Assembly: GCA_030765135.1 (NCBI GenBank)
Contig: JAVCDC010000008.1
Coordinates: 1-43,111, forward strand
Length of the DNA: 43,111 nucleotides
Origin: Candidatus Tritonobacter lacicola
GTDB taxonomy: Bacteria; Auribacterota; Tritonobacteria; Tritonobacterales; Tritonobacteraceae
Direction: 5' to 3'
Below are positions 1-8,825 of the stretch, one piece after another. Made by a program: the position numbers and the translations under genes. The notes below the pieces were generated by a model. It was not told where the DNA came from, searched no databases, and was given only the letters and a program-made list of their open reading frames with translations. Numbering within the stretch: position 1 is the stretch's first letter; the number at the start of each line of letters is the position of its first letter.

Positions 1-260
1 GAGACCAGCTTCATGATCGCCTTATTGCTTTCGTAGAGATCCGCCGCGGAATAAGCCTCTAATTGATGAATCACCGCCTCGATCTCACCCGGCGTTATCC
101 CGGCTTTCGCGTACTGCCTGGCCAGAAATGTCCGCAGGTCGTCCTTGATCAACACCTCCTGGGGCTGACGCTCAATCGTCTCCCCCAGCACATGGGGATA
201 GCCCTCCTCTCCGAGAAGTTCGATGATTGCCGCTTCCAGTTGGGCTTCGGTAAATTTCAT
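1..260 (-). CDS. hsdR: Type I restriction enzyme R subunit HsdR, N-terminal fragment
   Basis: HsdR is the ATP-dependent motor and endonuclease subunit of type I restriction-modification. Only the first 86 residues are inside the window; the gene runs off the left edge. I translated it by hand from the ATG at 258-260. It begins MKFTEAQLEAAIIELLGE and later reads SAADLYESNKAIMKLV, which matches the conserved N-terminus of HsdR proteins. The nuclease and helicase motifs lie outside the window. The start overlaps the hsdS stop by 4 bp (ATGA), as expected of an hsdM-hsdS-hsdR operon. Whether the rest of the gene is intact cannot be seen. Confidence 0.85.
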   Translation of the reverse strand, partial: MKFTEAQLEAAIIELLGEEGYPHVLGETIERQPQEVLIKDDLRTFLARQYAKAGITPGEIEAVIHQLEAYSAADLYESNKAIMKLV

Positions 261-1642
261 GCCAGTGCTTCCTCGGCTAGTTTTTCAGCTTCGGGGATTT
301 GGAGTTCTCCGGAGATGAGTTTGGGGAGGAGTGTATCGCGGAGTTTTGTTAGAGTCTTTTTCGATATGCGATTATCGTAACTTCGTTTGTAGAGCGAGGT
401 AACCGCTTCATTAAAGAACACTAAGAGCTCCTGAGTGGGATTAATCACTTGAAAGCGCTTCATGTCGCCCACAGTAAAATGTCCAAGTCCTGTCGTTTGT
501 TTGTCTCTGGCTATCTCAGCAAAATCTGAGCGTAGAGACTTGAGCTGATAGTAGACGAAGTACTTATCTGTTTCTTGGTGCAGTGAGACTTTGAAGATGT
601 GTTGATTCAGGTAGCCTTCATCATTGGTCCAAATAAAAGTGTCGATTGATGTGTCGGGATTACCAGACCAAGACAGCAAAATCTCACCATTGTTAATTCT
701 ATACTTCTCCCCTTTATTGATGTTGGTAAATTTCGTCTGTCCGCTTACCCCATTTTTAACCTCAGCAATCTTAATAACAGGCAATGCACCGGGAGCATCT
801 GTAAAGTCTTTGGCCTTATATGATGCCCCGTTGATGAAGTTTGCTATGTTGTATAAAGCTTGTGACTCCCACCCCACCGGAATCCAGCCCATTTCCTCGG
901 TGATTTGGAAGGCGGCGGGGAATTGCTTGGCGGTTTCGCGATTGGCGGTGCCATCGGCGAGGGCTTGGCGGCGGAGTTCCGCGCGCGCGGCTAGTTCCTC
1001 GGGGATCGGATTGCCGGCGGAGAGGGCGTTGTCGAGCACCGGGTCAAAGTCCACAAACCAGCTTTTGAAGAGCGCCTGCGCCATCCCTTCCAGCGTCGCA
1101 TTCATCCGCCGATTCAACTCAATCTTGTCATCCAAGGATCCCAGGATGTGAGCAATTGCTTTCTGCTCGGGGAGGGGGGGGAGGGGTGTCGCAATATTTG
1201 CAAGTCCATAAATCGGGAGTTTGGGTTGTGTTGACCCAACAGTATTTATTGCAATCTCATGTTGCCCTTGGCGAGATGTAAGAAACCAGTTTAGATAACT
1301 GGAATGTAACTTGTCATGGTTTGAAACAATCAATTTTGCAGCGTTTTCAGTGAGGCTTGCTTTATGTAGAGATGCTGGAATCTCTGCTACTAAGCCTACT
1401 GTCCCAACAATTGTTATGATAATGTTGCCTTCATCTACAGTATAGCGGCTGATCTTCTCAAAGATGCTTTCCGGGACATAAAGAAGGGCTTCCCTATCAA
1501 TTCCTCCGTCAGTGATGTCTCTTACCCGAATGTAAGGATGCTCATTCGGATGAACAGAAAGAGCCTCTCCTTTAGGCAAACGTTTCCCCCCTTTAATTGA
1601 GACAAGGCTACCGAGGTCGGATAACTCCCACTCACTCCCCAT
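257..1642 (-). CDS. hsdS: Type I restriction-modification specificity subunit HsdS
   Basis: HsdS is the DNA-recognition subunit that directs the HsdM and HsdR subunits to a bipartite target. At 461 residues it has the usual full length. It shows the expected two-half layout: an N-terminal target-recognition domain (about residues 1-150, starting SEWELSDLGSLVSIKGGKR), a conserved spacer helix (PLPPLPEQKAIAHILGSLDD, then a stretch with MAQALFKSWFVDFDPV), and a second recognition domain from about residue 250 (EEMGWIPVGWES) ending in a second helical region (TLTKLRDTLLPKLISGELQI). The start overlaps the hsdM 3' end by 11 bp and the stop overlaps the hsdR start by 4 bp. The target sequence cannot be predicted from this. 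Confidence 0.93.
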   Translation of the reverse strand: MGSEWELSDLGSLVSIKGGKRLPKGEALSVHPNEHPYIRVRDITDGGIDREALLYVPESIFEKISRYTVDEGNIIITIVGTVGLVAEIPASLHKASLTENAAKLIVSNHDKLHSSYLNWFLTSRQGQHEIAINTVGSTQPKLPIYGLANIATPLPPLPEQKAIAHILGSLDDKIELNRRMNATLEGMAQALFKSWFVDFDPVLDNALSAGNPIPEELAARAELRRQALADGTANRETAKQFPAAFQITEEMGWIPVGWESQALYNIANFINGASYKAKDFTDAPGALPVIKIAEVKNGVSGQTKFTNINKGEKYRINNGEILLSWSGNPDTSIDTFIWTNDEGYLNQHIFKVSLHQETDKYFVYYQLKSLRSDFAEIARDKQTTGLGHFTVGDMKRFQVINPTQELLVFFNEAVTSLYKRSYDNRISKKTLTKLRDTLLPKLISGELQIPEAEKLAEEALA

Positions 1643-3191
1643 AACCCAACCCCTCTAAGTTCTTCCGAATCACTTCATCCAGCTTTGCCGCCTCCTCCAT
1701 CTGCCCGTAAAGCGTCCGACTCATCTCTGTCATCTTGGTTTCAAAAGGGATTCCGTCGTCTTCGATGGGAGCAGCGCCGACGTAGCGCCCGGGCGTAAGC
1801 ACGAAGTCGTGCTTCCGCATATCATCGAGCGTAGCGGATTTGCAGTAACCGGCCTTGTCTTCATAGACGCCGTCTTTCGCCTCACCACGCCAGGCGTGGT
1901 AGGTTCTGGCAATGGCGGCGATGTCGTCATAATCGAGTTCCTTTTGGGTGCGGCTGATCATCGAGCCGATCTTACGGGCATCAATAAAGAGCGTCTCACC
2001 CTCGCGATTGCGGTAGCCGCGCTCGCTGTCGGCTTTTTTGTCCTTGGTGAGGAACCAGAGACAGACAGGAATCTGAACGGTATAGAAGAGTTGTCCGGGC
2101 AGCGCGATCATGCAGTCCACCAGGTCATTCTCCACCATCTTTTGGCGGATCGCGCCTTCGCCGCTGGTGTTGGTCGACATCGAGCCGTTGGCCAGAACGA
2201 AACCGGCCACGCCGTGTTCCGAGAGCTTGGAGACTATATGGAGAATCCAGGCGTAGTTGGCATTCCCGGTGGGCGGGATCTCGTATCCGCTCCAGCGGGA
2301 GTCGTCGACCAGCTCGTCGGCGCCCCGCCAGGCCTTCATGTTGAAGGGGGGATTGGCCATAATGTAGTCGGCCTTCAAGTCAGGGTGTTGATCCTTAAAG
2401 AAGCTATCGGCTGGGAGTTCGCCGAGATTGGCCGAGAGCCCGCGCACCGCGAGATTCATCTTCGCCAGCTTGTAGGTGGTGGAAGTGAACTCCTGCCCGT
2501 AGACCGAGATGTCCTTGGTATTGCCGTGATGGCTCCGCACGAACTTGAGCGACTGCACGAACATACCGCCCGAGCCGCAGCAGGGGTCGTAGATCTTGCC
2601 CTTGTAAGGCTCGATCATTTCCGCGATCAGATTGACCACGCACTTGGGCGTATAGAACTCGCCCCCCAGCTTCCCCTCGGCGGCGGCAAACTTGCCCAGG
2701 AAATATTCATAGACCCGGCCGACCACATCCTCTTCCTTATCCCGGACCGTGTCGATATTGTTGATCGCATCGATCAGGGCCGAGAGCTTACTGCCATCCA
2801 AGCCCAGGCGGGAGAAATAGTTGTCCGGCAACGCACCCTTGAGTGAGGCATTGCTCTTCTCCACCGCCGTCAGGGCCGAGTCAATCTTGATCGCGATGTC
2901 ATCCTGCTTGGCGTGCTGCTGAATATAGTTCCAGCGGGAAGTCTCCGGCAGGTAGAATACGTTCTTCATGGTGTAGAACTCTACCATATCGGTGTATTTC
3001 TCTTTACCCTCCGCGATCAGCTCCGCCCGTCGCTCCTCAAACTTGTCCGAAACAAACTTGAGGAAGATCAAACTCAGCACGACATGTTTATATTCGGAAG
3101 ACTCAACACTACCCCGCAGCCGGTTAGCGGAATCCCAAAGGAACTCTTCAAAACCCTTATCATTTTTCGGTGCAACTTTTTTCTTGGCCAT
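1632..3191 (-). CDS. hsdM: Type I restriction-modification N6-adenine methyltransferase HsdM
   Basis: HsdM is the SAM-dependent N6-adenine methyltransferase subunit, which protects the host's own DNA together with HsdS. The 519-residue protein has the N-terminal helical HsdM domain (about residues 12-140). The methylase domain carries GGEFYTP near residue 176, SAM-binding motif I DPCCGSGG at 202-209 and the catalytic NPPF at 280-283. Length and motif order are normal. An AAGGA sits about 9 nt upstream of the ATG. It is the first gene of the hsdM-hsdS-hsdR operon. The 280-bp spacer upstream (3192-3471) probably holds the promoter, but I see no convincing -35/-10 pair. Confidence 0.96.
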   Translation of the reverse strand: MAKKKVAPKNDKGFEEFLWDSANRLRGSVESSEYKHVVLSLIFLKFVSDKFEERRAELIAEGKEKYTDMVEFYTMKNVFYLPETSRWNYIQQHAKQDDIAIKIDSALTAVEKSNASLKGALPDNYFSRLGLDGSKLSALIDAINNIDTVRDKEEDVVGRVYEYFLGKFAAAEGKLGGEFYTPKCVVNLIAEMIEPYKGKIYDPCCGSGGMFVQSLKFVRSHHGNTKDISVYGQEFTSTTYKLAKMNLAVRGLSANLGELPADSFFKDQHPDLKADYIMANPPFNMKAWRGADELVDDSRWSGYEIPPTGNANYAWILHIVSKLSEHGVAGFVLANGSMSTNTSGEGAIRQKMVENDLVDCMIALPGQLFYTVQIPVCLWFLTKDKKADSERGYRNREGETLFIDARKIGSMISRTQKELDYDDIAAIARTYHAWRGEAKDGVYEDKAGYCKSATLDDMRKHDFVLTPGRYVGAAPIEDDGIPFETKMTEMSRTLYGQMEEAAKLDEVIRKNLEGLGYGE

Positions 3192-3471
3192 TATTAATCC
3201 TTAACAGACTGACTTTAGTTTGAAGATTGTTCTGCTTTATATTTTGAAGGGCTAACGTTGAAGAGTCCAGGTCAAACCTCGGCTGTTGACAGATAAGAAT
3301 TATTGAACGGCGGGAAATTATCGGAACCGGTCCCGTAATATTTCAAAAAACTCGCCTCGCAACACTGCCGCATTCCCGGCTTCAAGCGAATAATCAGTTT
3401 CCCCTCTGATGGGGTTTTTACGCCTTGGTCTATCTGTCAAAGTGAAAGACCCCAATTCTGAGCCTATATAC

Positions 3472-4056
3472 TTAGCCTAGCAAAGATACCATATCCGATT
3501 CATAGTGATTGTAATCATACCACCCAAGTAACTCCACAATTCTATCGGCTCGGTTGATAGCTCCCAGGGTGAACTGCGATCCAAAGTCCGCTTGCAAATT
3601 GTGGAAACAATCGACTACTGATCGATTGAAGTTACCTTCTTCGTAATGCATTGACTGATTGCGAGCAGCCCATATGACCGTTTTTAAATAATCACGTCCT
3701 ATTGCCCGTCCGCTCGGACATTGACTCAGAGAGCCATGAACTACCGAAATTCCTTGTTTAGCAACTTGAAGCAATGCTGCTGCAAACACCAGATGAGTAC
3801 TTTCCATATTCAGCAGCGACCGTTGGATTACAGCAGCGTCCTCTGTAAACCGTTTAGAAGCTTCGTGGAAGCCACCGAGGTCAATTAGTACCTCTGCCGA
3901 GAAGCCAGATTTCTTTCCATTCTCGAAGAGGTCACGCTCATACTCAATCATTCGTTCTGCCAATGATTGTTTCTCCAAGAGAAGTTTCTTTTCCCTGTCA
4001 AGAAGCTGGATCAAGTCAATAACAGCAGGCTTGGTATCGATAAGGTACGGATTCAA
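3472..4056 (-). CDS. Small helical protein with HEPN-like R-x4-H motif, next to CBASS
   Basis: I do not recognise a named family for this 194-residue protein. Its predicted character is mostly helical, with a charged coiled-coil-like N-terminus (about residues 14-45). Near the C-terminal third it reads WAARNQSMHYEEG, with R132-N133-x3-H137. That is the R[N/D/H]-x-H arrangement of HEPN domains, whose catalytic members are RNases acting in toxin-antitoxin, CRISPR and abortive-infection systems. It lies on the same strand 90 bp after the CBASS effector cap5 and 280 bp before hsdM, so it may be the last gene of the CBASS transcript. The gap holds only a weak inverted repeat. Gene status is likely; HEPN membership and any defence role are inference. 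Confidence 0.7.
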   Translation of the reverse strand: MNPYLIDTKPAVIDLIQLLDREKKLLLEKQSLAERMIEYERDLFENGKKSGFSAEVLIDLGGFHEASKRFTEDAAVIQRSLLNMESTHLVFAAALLQVAKQGISVVHGSLSQCPSGRAIGRDYLKTVIWAARNQSMHYEEGNFNRSVVDCFHNLQADFGSQFTLGAINRADRIVELLGWYDYNHYESDMVSLLG

Positions 4057-4146
4057 TTTATCTCCAAAGTAGTTCGCCTACTGTAAATCTCAGCTGCCGA
4101 CAGTGGCCGACGATAACAAAAACTATACTAATTGTTATGCGTGTAA

Positions 4147-5286
4147 CTATATACAAATGGTCTTTAACCACCCTTTTTTATCTCTGTTGTAATCGTACAC
4201 TAGAATCCTTCCATCACTCTTGGGCAGAAGATTTCTACCCATCTGGATAGCAGCGGCAACCGGTACCGCAGGAAACATATGGATTGTACAACCCTCGCCA
4301 GTCTCTACACTAATTCTAGACAATGTGCGATGATAAAGGTCGCCAAATTCGCGCAACTGAGCTTTGCTCTTGAGATGATCGCGATTCGGCTCGGGTATAG
4401 AAAGCCGAAACCACGGCAGTTCTTCATCCATAGTACGGCGAACAGAATCCGGATCGATGAGTCCAGACAACGAGAGTTCCAGAATGACGCCTGAAGCGCC
4501 CTTGTACGCAGGGCGAACGACATCAAGTGAATACGCTTGGCCGTTCTCAATAGAAGCAGGCCATATCCACTCCTCTGTGTCCCTATGCCGCTGGTAGATA
4601 TCCATGGGTAGGATATCACCTAGCTTTTTCCCAAAGTACATGAGAAGAGGAATAGGAGCCAAAGCGAATATCGACAGATGCTTCATATCATTCCCATCCG
4701 GCCCAAGACCGCAGATTCGCGCCGATATGAATCCATCGATATTCTTGCACTCAGTCTTCCAGAATGTGGCGCTGTCGTCATTGGTCGCATTTTGGGTCAT
4801 GTTGAGATCAATCGATGATTGAGTAGCCGGATACAAATCCTGGGCAAGCACGGCGGCGCGCACTTGCTCGGGAGAGATCTGTCCCTTGCGCATGCCAATA
4901 TTCGCCGAATAAGTAATGATATAGGTTTTGCGCGTGTTATCCAGGCCGGTGACGTGCGCAATACGCTCTTCATGGTCTTTTTTAAACTGCTTCAGGAGTT
5001 CCACTGGATGACCAGCAACGTCTTCGTGATCAATCAAACGATGATGCGTGTCGCACAGCAACATCAGATTGGAAAAGTCTATAGCCAGTTTTGGCGACAG
5101 CACTTCGTCTCCGCGAGGTCCACCGGGCGAATCCGCAACTATGTGAGCGATGTAAGCTCGGTTCATCTCGAATAGGGTCACACTGTCGCGATAGAGTGCG
5201 ATGTTGCAGCCGGGGTATTGGCATCGACCACCAGCAGCAACCCATAATTTCACCTTCACTTGATTAGGAATTGATGTAGATGACAT
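4147..5286 (-). CDS. cap5: CBASS effector Cap5: HNH endonuclease-SAVED fusion
   Basis: Cap5 is a CBASS effector. Its C-terminal SAVED domain binds the cyclic oligonucleotide made by the CD-NTase and activates an N-terminal HNH nuclease that degrades DNA, killing the infected cell. The HNH part (about residues 10-115) shows the zinc and catalytic layout C22-x4-C27, AHIV with H48, SNLMLLCDTHH with N73, C78 and H81/H82. Residues about 170-379 fit a SAVED domain (ARICGLGPDGND, HLSIFALAPIPLLMYFGKKL, a C-terminal VPVAAAIQMGRNLLPKSDGR stretch). The length of 379 is typical of Cap5. It starts 3 nt after cap3 ends, so it belongs to the same operon. The SAVED call rests on pattern and context; the HNH call is direct. 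Confidence 0.9.
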   Translation of the reverse strand: MSSTSIPNQVKVKLWVAAGGRCQYPGCNIALYRDSVTLFEMNRAYIAHIVADSPGGPRGDEVLSPKLAIDFSNLMLLCDTHHRLIDHEDVAGHPVELLKQFKKDHEERIAHVTGLDNTRKTYIITYSANIGMRKGQISPEQVRAAVLAQDLYPATQSSIDLNMTQNATNDDSATFWKTECKNIDGFISARICGLGPDGNDMKHLSIFALAPIPLLMYFGKKLGDILPMDIYQRHRDTEEWIWPASIENGQAYSLDVVRPAYKGASGVILELSLSGLIDPDSVRRTMDEELPWFRLSIPEPNRDHLKSKAQLREFGDLYHRTLSRISVETGEGCTIHMFPAVPVAAAIQMGRNLLPKSDGRILVYDYNRDKKGWLKTICI

Positions 5287-5289
5287 AGT

Positions 5290-5787
5290 TCAGTTCTCCT
5301 GGTCAGGAATGCTCATGAGTTCCTTAATCAAGCGCGTGTGTCGGTTCCCCTCCCATGCGCTCACTTCCTGGGTTCCAACAATGACGAAATAGAGAGTTTC
5401 GCTGTCGAATTGGTTCTGCCGCAAAGCACGTTTCCAATCCCTTATGTCAGTCTTAGAAGCAGTCGGATTCGGCTCGGGATGAGTGTGCCAGCCGCCAAGG
5501 TAATTGCACCTGTGTTTGCTCTGATTCCATCGACGATCAATCATAGCCTGGTGATTCTTCGCTTCCCGGAAAAATCGATGTCGCGAGCGCTTGTCACCCG
5601 GCATGGGTATTGTGACCTGGTCAACGACGATATCTGCAGAGTCGACAATGAACCTACCGAGTAAAACGCCACCGGCTTCGGCCTTTCCCGGATCGTCTTG
5701 CACATAGGCTCTCATCTGAAGAAGCGCGTTTTCTCCTATCTTGAATAAACCGCCTTGACTATTGCAAAAGCAGATGCCACTGCTCAT
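5290..5787 (-). CDS. cap3: CBASS Cap3: JAMM-family isopeptidase
   Basis: Cap3 is a JAB/JAMM metalloprotease that reverses the Cap2-mediated conjugation of the CD-NTase C-terminus. I chose the ATG at 5785-5787 (165 residues) because it overlaps the cap2 stop as ATGA and is preceded by TGGAGAC. An upstream ATG at 5811 would lie inside cap2 with no ribosome site. The full JAMM signature is present: glutamate E37 in AEAGGVLLG, then H101-x-H103-x7-S111-x2-D114 in GGWHTHPEPNPTASKTDIRD. The zinc ligands and catalytic glutamate are therefore intact. It is one domain long, as usual for Cap3. Confidence 0.93.
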   Translation of the reverse strand: MSSGICFCNSQGGLFKIGENALLQMRAYVQDDPGKAEAGGVLLGRFIVDSADIVVDQVTIPMPGDKRSRHRFFREAKNHQAMIDRRWNQSKHRCNYLGGWHTHPEPNPTASKTDIRDWKRALRQNQFDSETLYFVIVGTQEVSAWEGNRHTRLIKELMSIPDQEN

Positions 5788-7544
5788 GGTCTGTCTCCAC
5801 AGACTGCACATGCAGGGCTTACATAGTCATATCGATGCTCATACAGGTCTACATCGGTGTTCTTCAGATACCTCTCAGTCAAGGTAAATCCCATTTCTGT
5901 GAATGCGCTTGAGGAACCTTTGACAGATAGTTGTGGATTGCCGAGCTCTCGTCCCGTGAGCACATCTGTAGCTGATTTAATCGCAAGAAGTGCGGCATGC
6001 ATGGCGATCGTTGAACCATAAGGAATGAAGAGGCCCGAGCAACCAGAGAAGTTACGGCCAAACTCCTGCCCAGCCTCCGCGAATGACGCTCGGCAATGCA
6101 GTCCACTCTGATCACCGGGCATGTTTGTATAGAGGCATTCCAAGCACCCGCCGCCTTCGTGAGCGTTGTTGCTAACCTGGACATGCCATCCAATTCCATA
6201 GGCCTCGACCCACACAAAGACCAGGGGCGGGAATTTAGCAGGAGCATCCCCTGCGAGACGATTCAAGTAGAGTTCGGTAGTGGGGTCCCCGAGAGCAACA
6301 ACGATCAGATCGACAGTGGATAGGTCGGCTTTCCCGGTCTTGATCGCTTGTTCAATGCGGTCCGGAATTGGCGTCACATCCATGTACGGGATATTGTCCG
6401 ATATGTGCTTGCTCAGCAGTTCAGCTTTGGTTCCTTTTTTATTGAGGTGCTTTCTTCCTAGCACATGTCGGAAGACATTGACTTCCTCTAGGCTATCGTA
6501 ATCGACGAGAGTCAGGTGCCCAATGCCTGCCCGGGCCAGCTCCACAGAAAGGAAGCCTCCGACAGAACCACAGCCGGCTACGAGAACCCGTTTGTTATGC
6601 AGGTCCACGTTTGCCCCCCCTCGCGGTAACAGAAGGGCACGGTCACATCGGGATAGGCTCACAGGCGTGAGAGCGGTGGGCGTAGGTCCACCAGCCAGGG
6701 GATGCGTTTTGCCGACACCTTCGTATTTCAGCCCAAATAGTGCCCCTCCGCTACCGTCCGTTCGCGGCAGGCGTGCAACAACAAGCTCTTCACTTTTAGT
6801 CAATTTATGGCACAGCATGGAGACTTTCTTTGCCGTACGACTATCAAAGCAGCGGGAAACGACGGTTGTGGCTTCCATGGGGGACCAACCGGCATCCGGA
6901 TGAGGAGGCTCGATGACTGTCCCTATCGGCAAGGGAACATAAAGAGCGTTGCGCTGTGTTAAATGAATTGTCTCTGAACCAGACAAGTAAGCCCGCACGT
7001 CCGCTTCGTGATCACAAACATATGTGTACTTAGCGCCTTGCACGAAGACCTGGATGAGCTTGGGCTCATTGCTTGGCTCAACGAAGCATTGGCACTTCAG
7101 TATCTCCTTCTGGCGGTTCCAGTACGGAAGGAACTCGTCGATGAAGTCGCGTGAGTTCTCCCGTCTTGCTCCTGCCCGGAGCTGAGCGATGGCCCGCCCA
7201 AGAGATGTTGACACGACCTCCTCGAACCGATTTGGGTCAATAATGAGTCCCTCGTTCTGAGCGAAACACACGTATCCATCTGTATCGACGTGGGGTATCA
7301 CGCCAAACTTATCCCACGGTTGCACGAAGATAATGGGTAGGCAGCAGGGCGCAGAGAAACGGAGTACCAGCGAGATTGCCACTGTCTGCCCCTCGATTTC
7401 GATTTCTCCTCTGATGCCTTGTGTTGGCACACCATGCTGTTGTGGCATGCTCGTCAGTTCTTCGGAGGAAAGGATATAAGGCCTAGCAAGTCCGTGTGTT
7501 CTTGCTGCCGAGAGCAGGAGTTCATTCATCAAAACGTTATTCAT
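5784..7544 (-). CDS. cap2: CBASS Cap2: fused E2-E1 ubiquitin-transfer-like protein
   Basis: Cap2 activates the C-terminus of the CD-NTase and conjugates it to a target, priming the synthase. Residues about 1-150 form the E2-like domain with probable catalytic C93 (DGYVCFAQNEG). After a linker domain, residues about 310-586 form the E1/ThiF adenylation domain: nucleotide loop G324-C-G326-S-V-G329, acidic end D348/D350, and probable E1 catalytic cysteine C502 (NFSGCSGLFIPYG). Four structural zinc cysteines pair as C467/C470 (GGGCLEC) and C579/C582 (PACAVCG). At 586 residues it is full length, with every key residue present. It starts 10 nt after the CD-NTase stop and overlaps cap3 by 4 bp. Confidence 0.94.
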   Translation of the reverse strand: MNNVLMNELLLSAARTHGLARPYILSSEELTSMPQQHGVPTQGIRGEIEIEGQTVAISLVLRFSAPCCLPIIFVQPWDKFGVIPHVDTDGYVCFAQNEGLIIDPNRFEEVVSTSLGRAIAQLRAGARRENSRDFIDEFLPYWNRQKEILKCQCFVEPSNEPKLIQVFVQGAKYTYVCDHEADVRAYLSGSETIHLTQRNALYVPLPIGTVIEPPHPDAGWSPMEATTVVSRCFDSRTAKKVSMLCHKLTKSEELVVARLPRTDGSGGALFGLKYEGVGKTHPLAGGPTPTALTPVSLSRCDRALLLPRGGANVDLHNKRVLVAGCGSVGGFLSVELARAGIGHLTLVDYDSLEEVNVFRHVLGRKHLNKKGTKAELLSKHISDNIPYMDVTPIPDRIEQAIKTGKADLSTVDLIVVALGDPTTELYLNRLAGDAPAKFPPLVFVWVEAYGIGWHVQVSNNAHEGGGCLECLYTNMPGDQSGLHCRASFAEAGQEFGRNFSGCSGLFIPYGSTIAMHAALLAIKSATDVLTGRELGNPQLSVKGSSSAFTEMGFTLTERYLKNTDVDLYEHRYDYVSPACAVCGDRP

Positions 7545-7554
7545 TGCCCGCTAT

Positions 7555-8616
7555 TCAGGCCGAATGGCTTGAGGTGATAATGGCTGGCCCGCGTTTGGCT
7601 CCTGTATCATCCCTCTCTGGTACGGGGAAGTCATCTCCAAAGACCTTCTGGAGTTTCTTGCAGGCCTCAACTGGGTCTGCTTCCTTCATCGCCTCTTCCA
7701 TAACTGCCACGAGCTTCTGTAACTTCTCCTTAAACTTGGTCATGTACTGGTTAGACATCTTTTCAAACACATCACCATATGGAACTACTGGAAGTTTTGC
7801 CTCTATTCTCTCGGCATATTCACCGTCTCGAAATACTAGGTTGAAATTGCATAACATAGCATTTGCAAAGTCGAGTAGCGCCCCCAGATCATCGGTCCGC
7901 GTCTGGCCTGCGTAGTTATCTACAATCTTCTGTTTGGGATAGAACCAGTTGTAAGCAGCAATGGTTAATCCAATTCCCACCGGAGCCGCATTGCCTGCTG
8001 TGGGGAACTTGAGATCCTTCCACCTCTTCAGGTAACGGAGGCAGCGACGAAACTGCTCCCAATCATCGCCGGAGTATTTCCCGGTGAGTACCGTGATAAG
8101 ACCATCGGGATCGGCTTCCTCCCAAATGCAGTTCTCAGGGGGGGATCCCTGCTTTCCCTTACCCACGCATATCTTGTTGTCGAAATTAGAATCGGCAGCG
8201 GAATAAACTGCCAGATCCACATGGTACAGGGGTTCCTCGCCGTTTTGATAGAAGACCGTGACACACGGGCGCCGCATCTCGACCTTCTTGGTGTGTCCAT
8301 CCAGCGCGTCATAGACCCACTGTTTCACCACTACAGGGTCACGGTACTCGTCACGATCTACTTCGAAGAGCAGACCGACATCAATATCAAAGTCCCCCGT
8401 GAGAGGTTTGACACCCGTCCCCAGCTTGTAGCTGCCTTGATCGAAGTGGGTGTACTTCGGCAGATCATCATCCCTTTCCTCGAATAGCACCTTTAGTCGC
8501 TCCTTGAGTTTTTTCAGGATAACATCACGTTTCTCGCGAAGGTTCGCGTTGTGTTCGTACTGCTTGAGTCGAACCACATCGTTAAATTCCTCGAACTGCT
8601 TCTGGATATCGGCCAT
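7555..8616 (-). CDS. CBASS CD-NTase (cyclic oligonucleotide synthase)
   Basis: This is the sensor and synthase of the CBASS operon; infection triggers it to make a cyclic nucleotide that activates Cap5. The 353-residue protein has the cGAS/DncV-type nucleotidyltransferase core: G61-S62 in DQGSYKLGTGVKPL, metal-binding D77-x-D79 in GDFDIDVGLLF, and the third aspartate D134 in YHVDLAVY. A helical C-terminal half follows (RRCLRYLKRWKDLKFPTAG). The C-terminal tail is flexible-looking and ends in SSHSA, a small terminal residue suited to Cap2-mediated ligation. A strong ribosome site (GAAGGAGGC) lies just upstream of the ATG, and the gene leads the operon. I cannot assign a CD-NTase clade or product nucleotide. 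Some Cap5 enzymes respond to 3',2'-cGAMP. Confidence 0.93.
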   Translation of the reverse strand: MADIQKQFEEFNDVVRLKQYEHNANLREKRDVILKKLKERLKVLFEERDDDLPKYTHFDQGSYKLGTGVKPLTGDFDIDVGLLFEVDRDEYRDPVVVKQWVYDALDGHTKKVEMRRPCVTVFYQNGEEPLYHVDLAVYSAADSNFDNKICVGKGKQGSPPENCIWEEADPDGLITVLTGKYSGDDWEQFRRCLRYLKRWKDLKFPTAGNAAPVGIGLTIAAYNWFYPKQKIVDNYAGQTRTDDLGALLDFANAMLCNFNLVFRDGEYAERIEAKLPVVPYGDVFEKMSNQYMTKFKEKLQKLVAVMEEAMKEADPVEACKKLQKVFGDDFPVPERDDTGAKRGPAIITSSHSA

Positions 8617-8825
8617 TGTCTGCCTCCTTCTTTTTTGAATTTCTCAGTATATCTGGGGACACTCTTGGCAACATATTGCCCAGCAAGCAAATGCAACTAA
8701 ATTACCCACTCTTGCCTTTTCCATTCCTTTTGCCCGCTGTACAACGGGATTTGCGCTCTTTTGCGTGGAATCCTATTTTTCTGCGCGGCTTTTCGGGCGG
8801 CGTCATGTCTCTTGCACAAGCAGGC

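Noticed and set aside
1809-2846. 345-residue open frame on the plus strand
   Set aside because: Antisense shadow of hsdM, which has all expected motifs.
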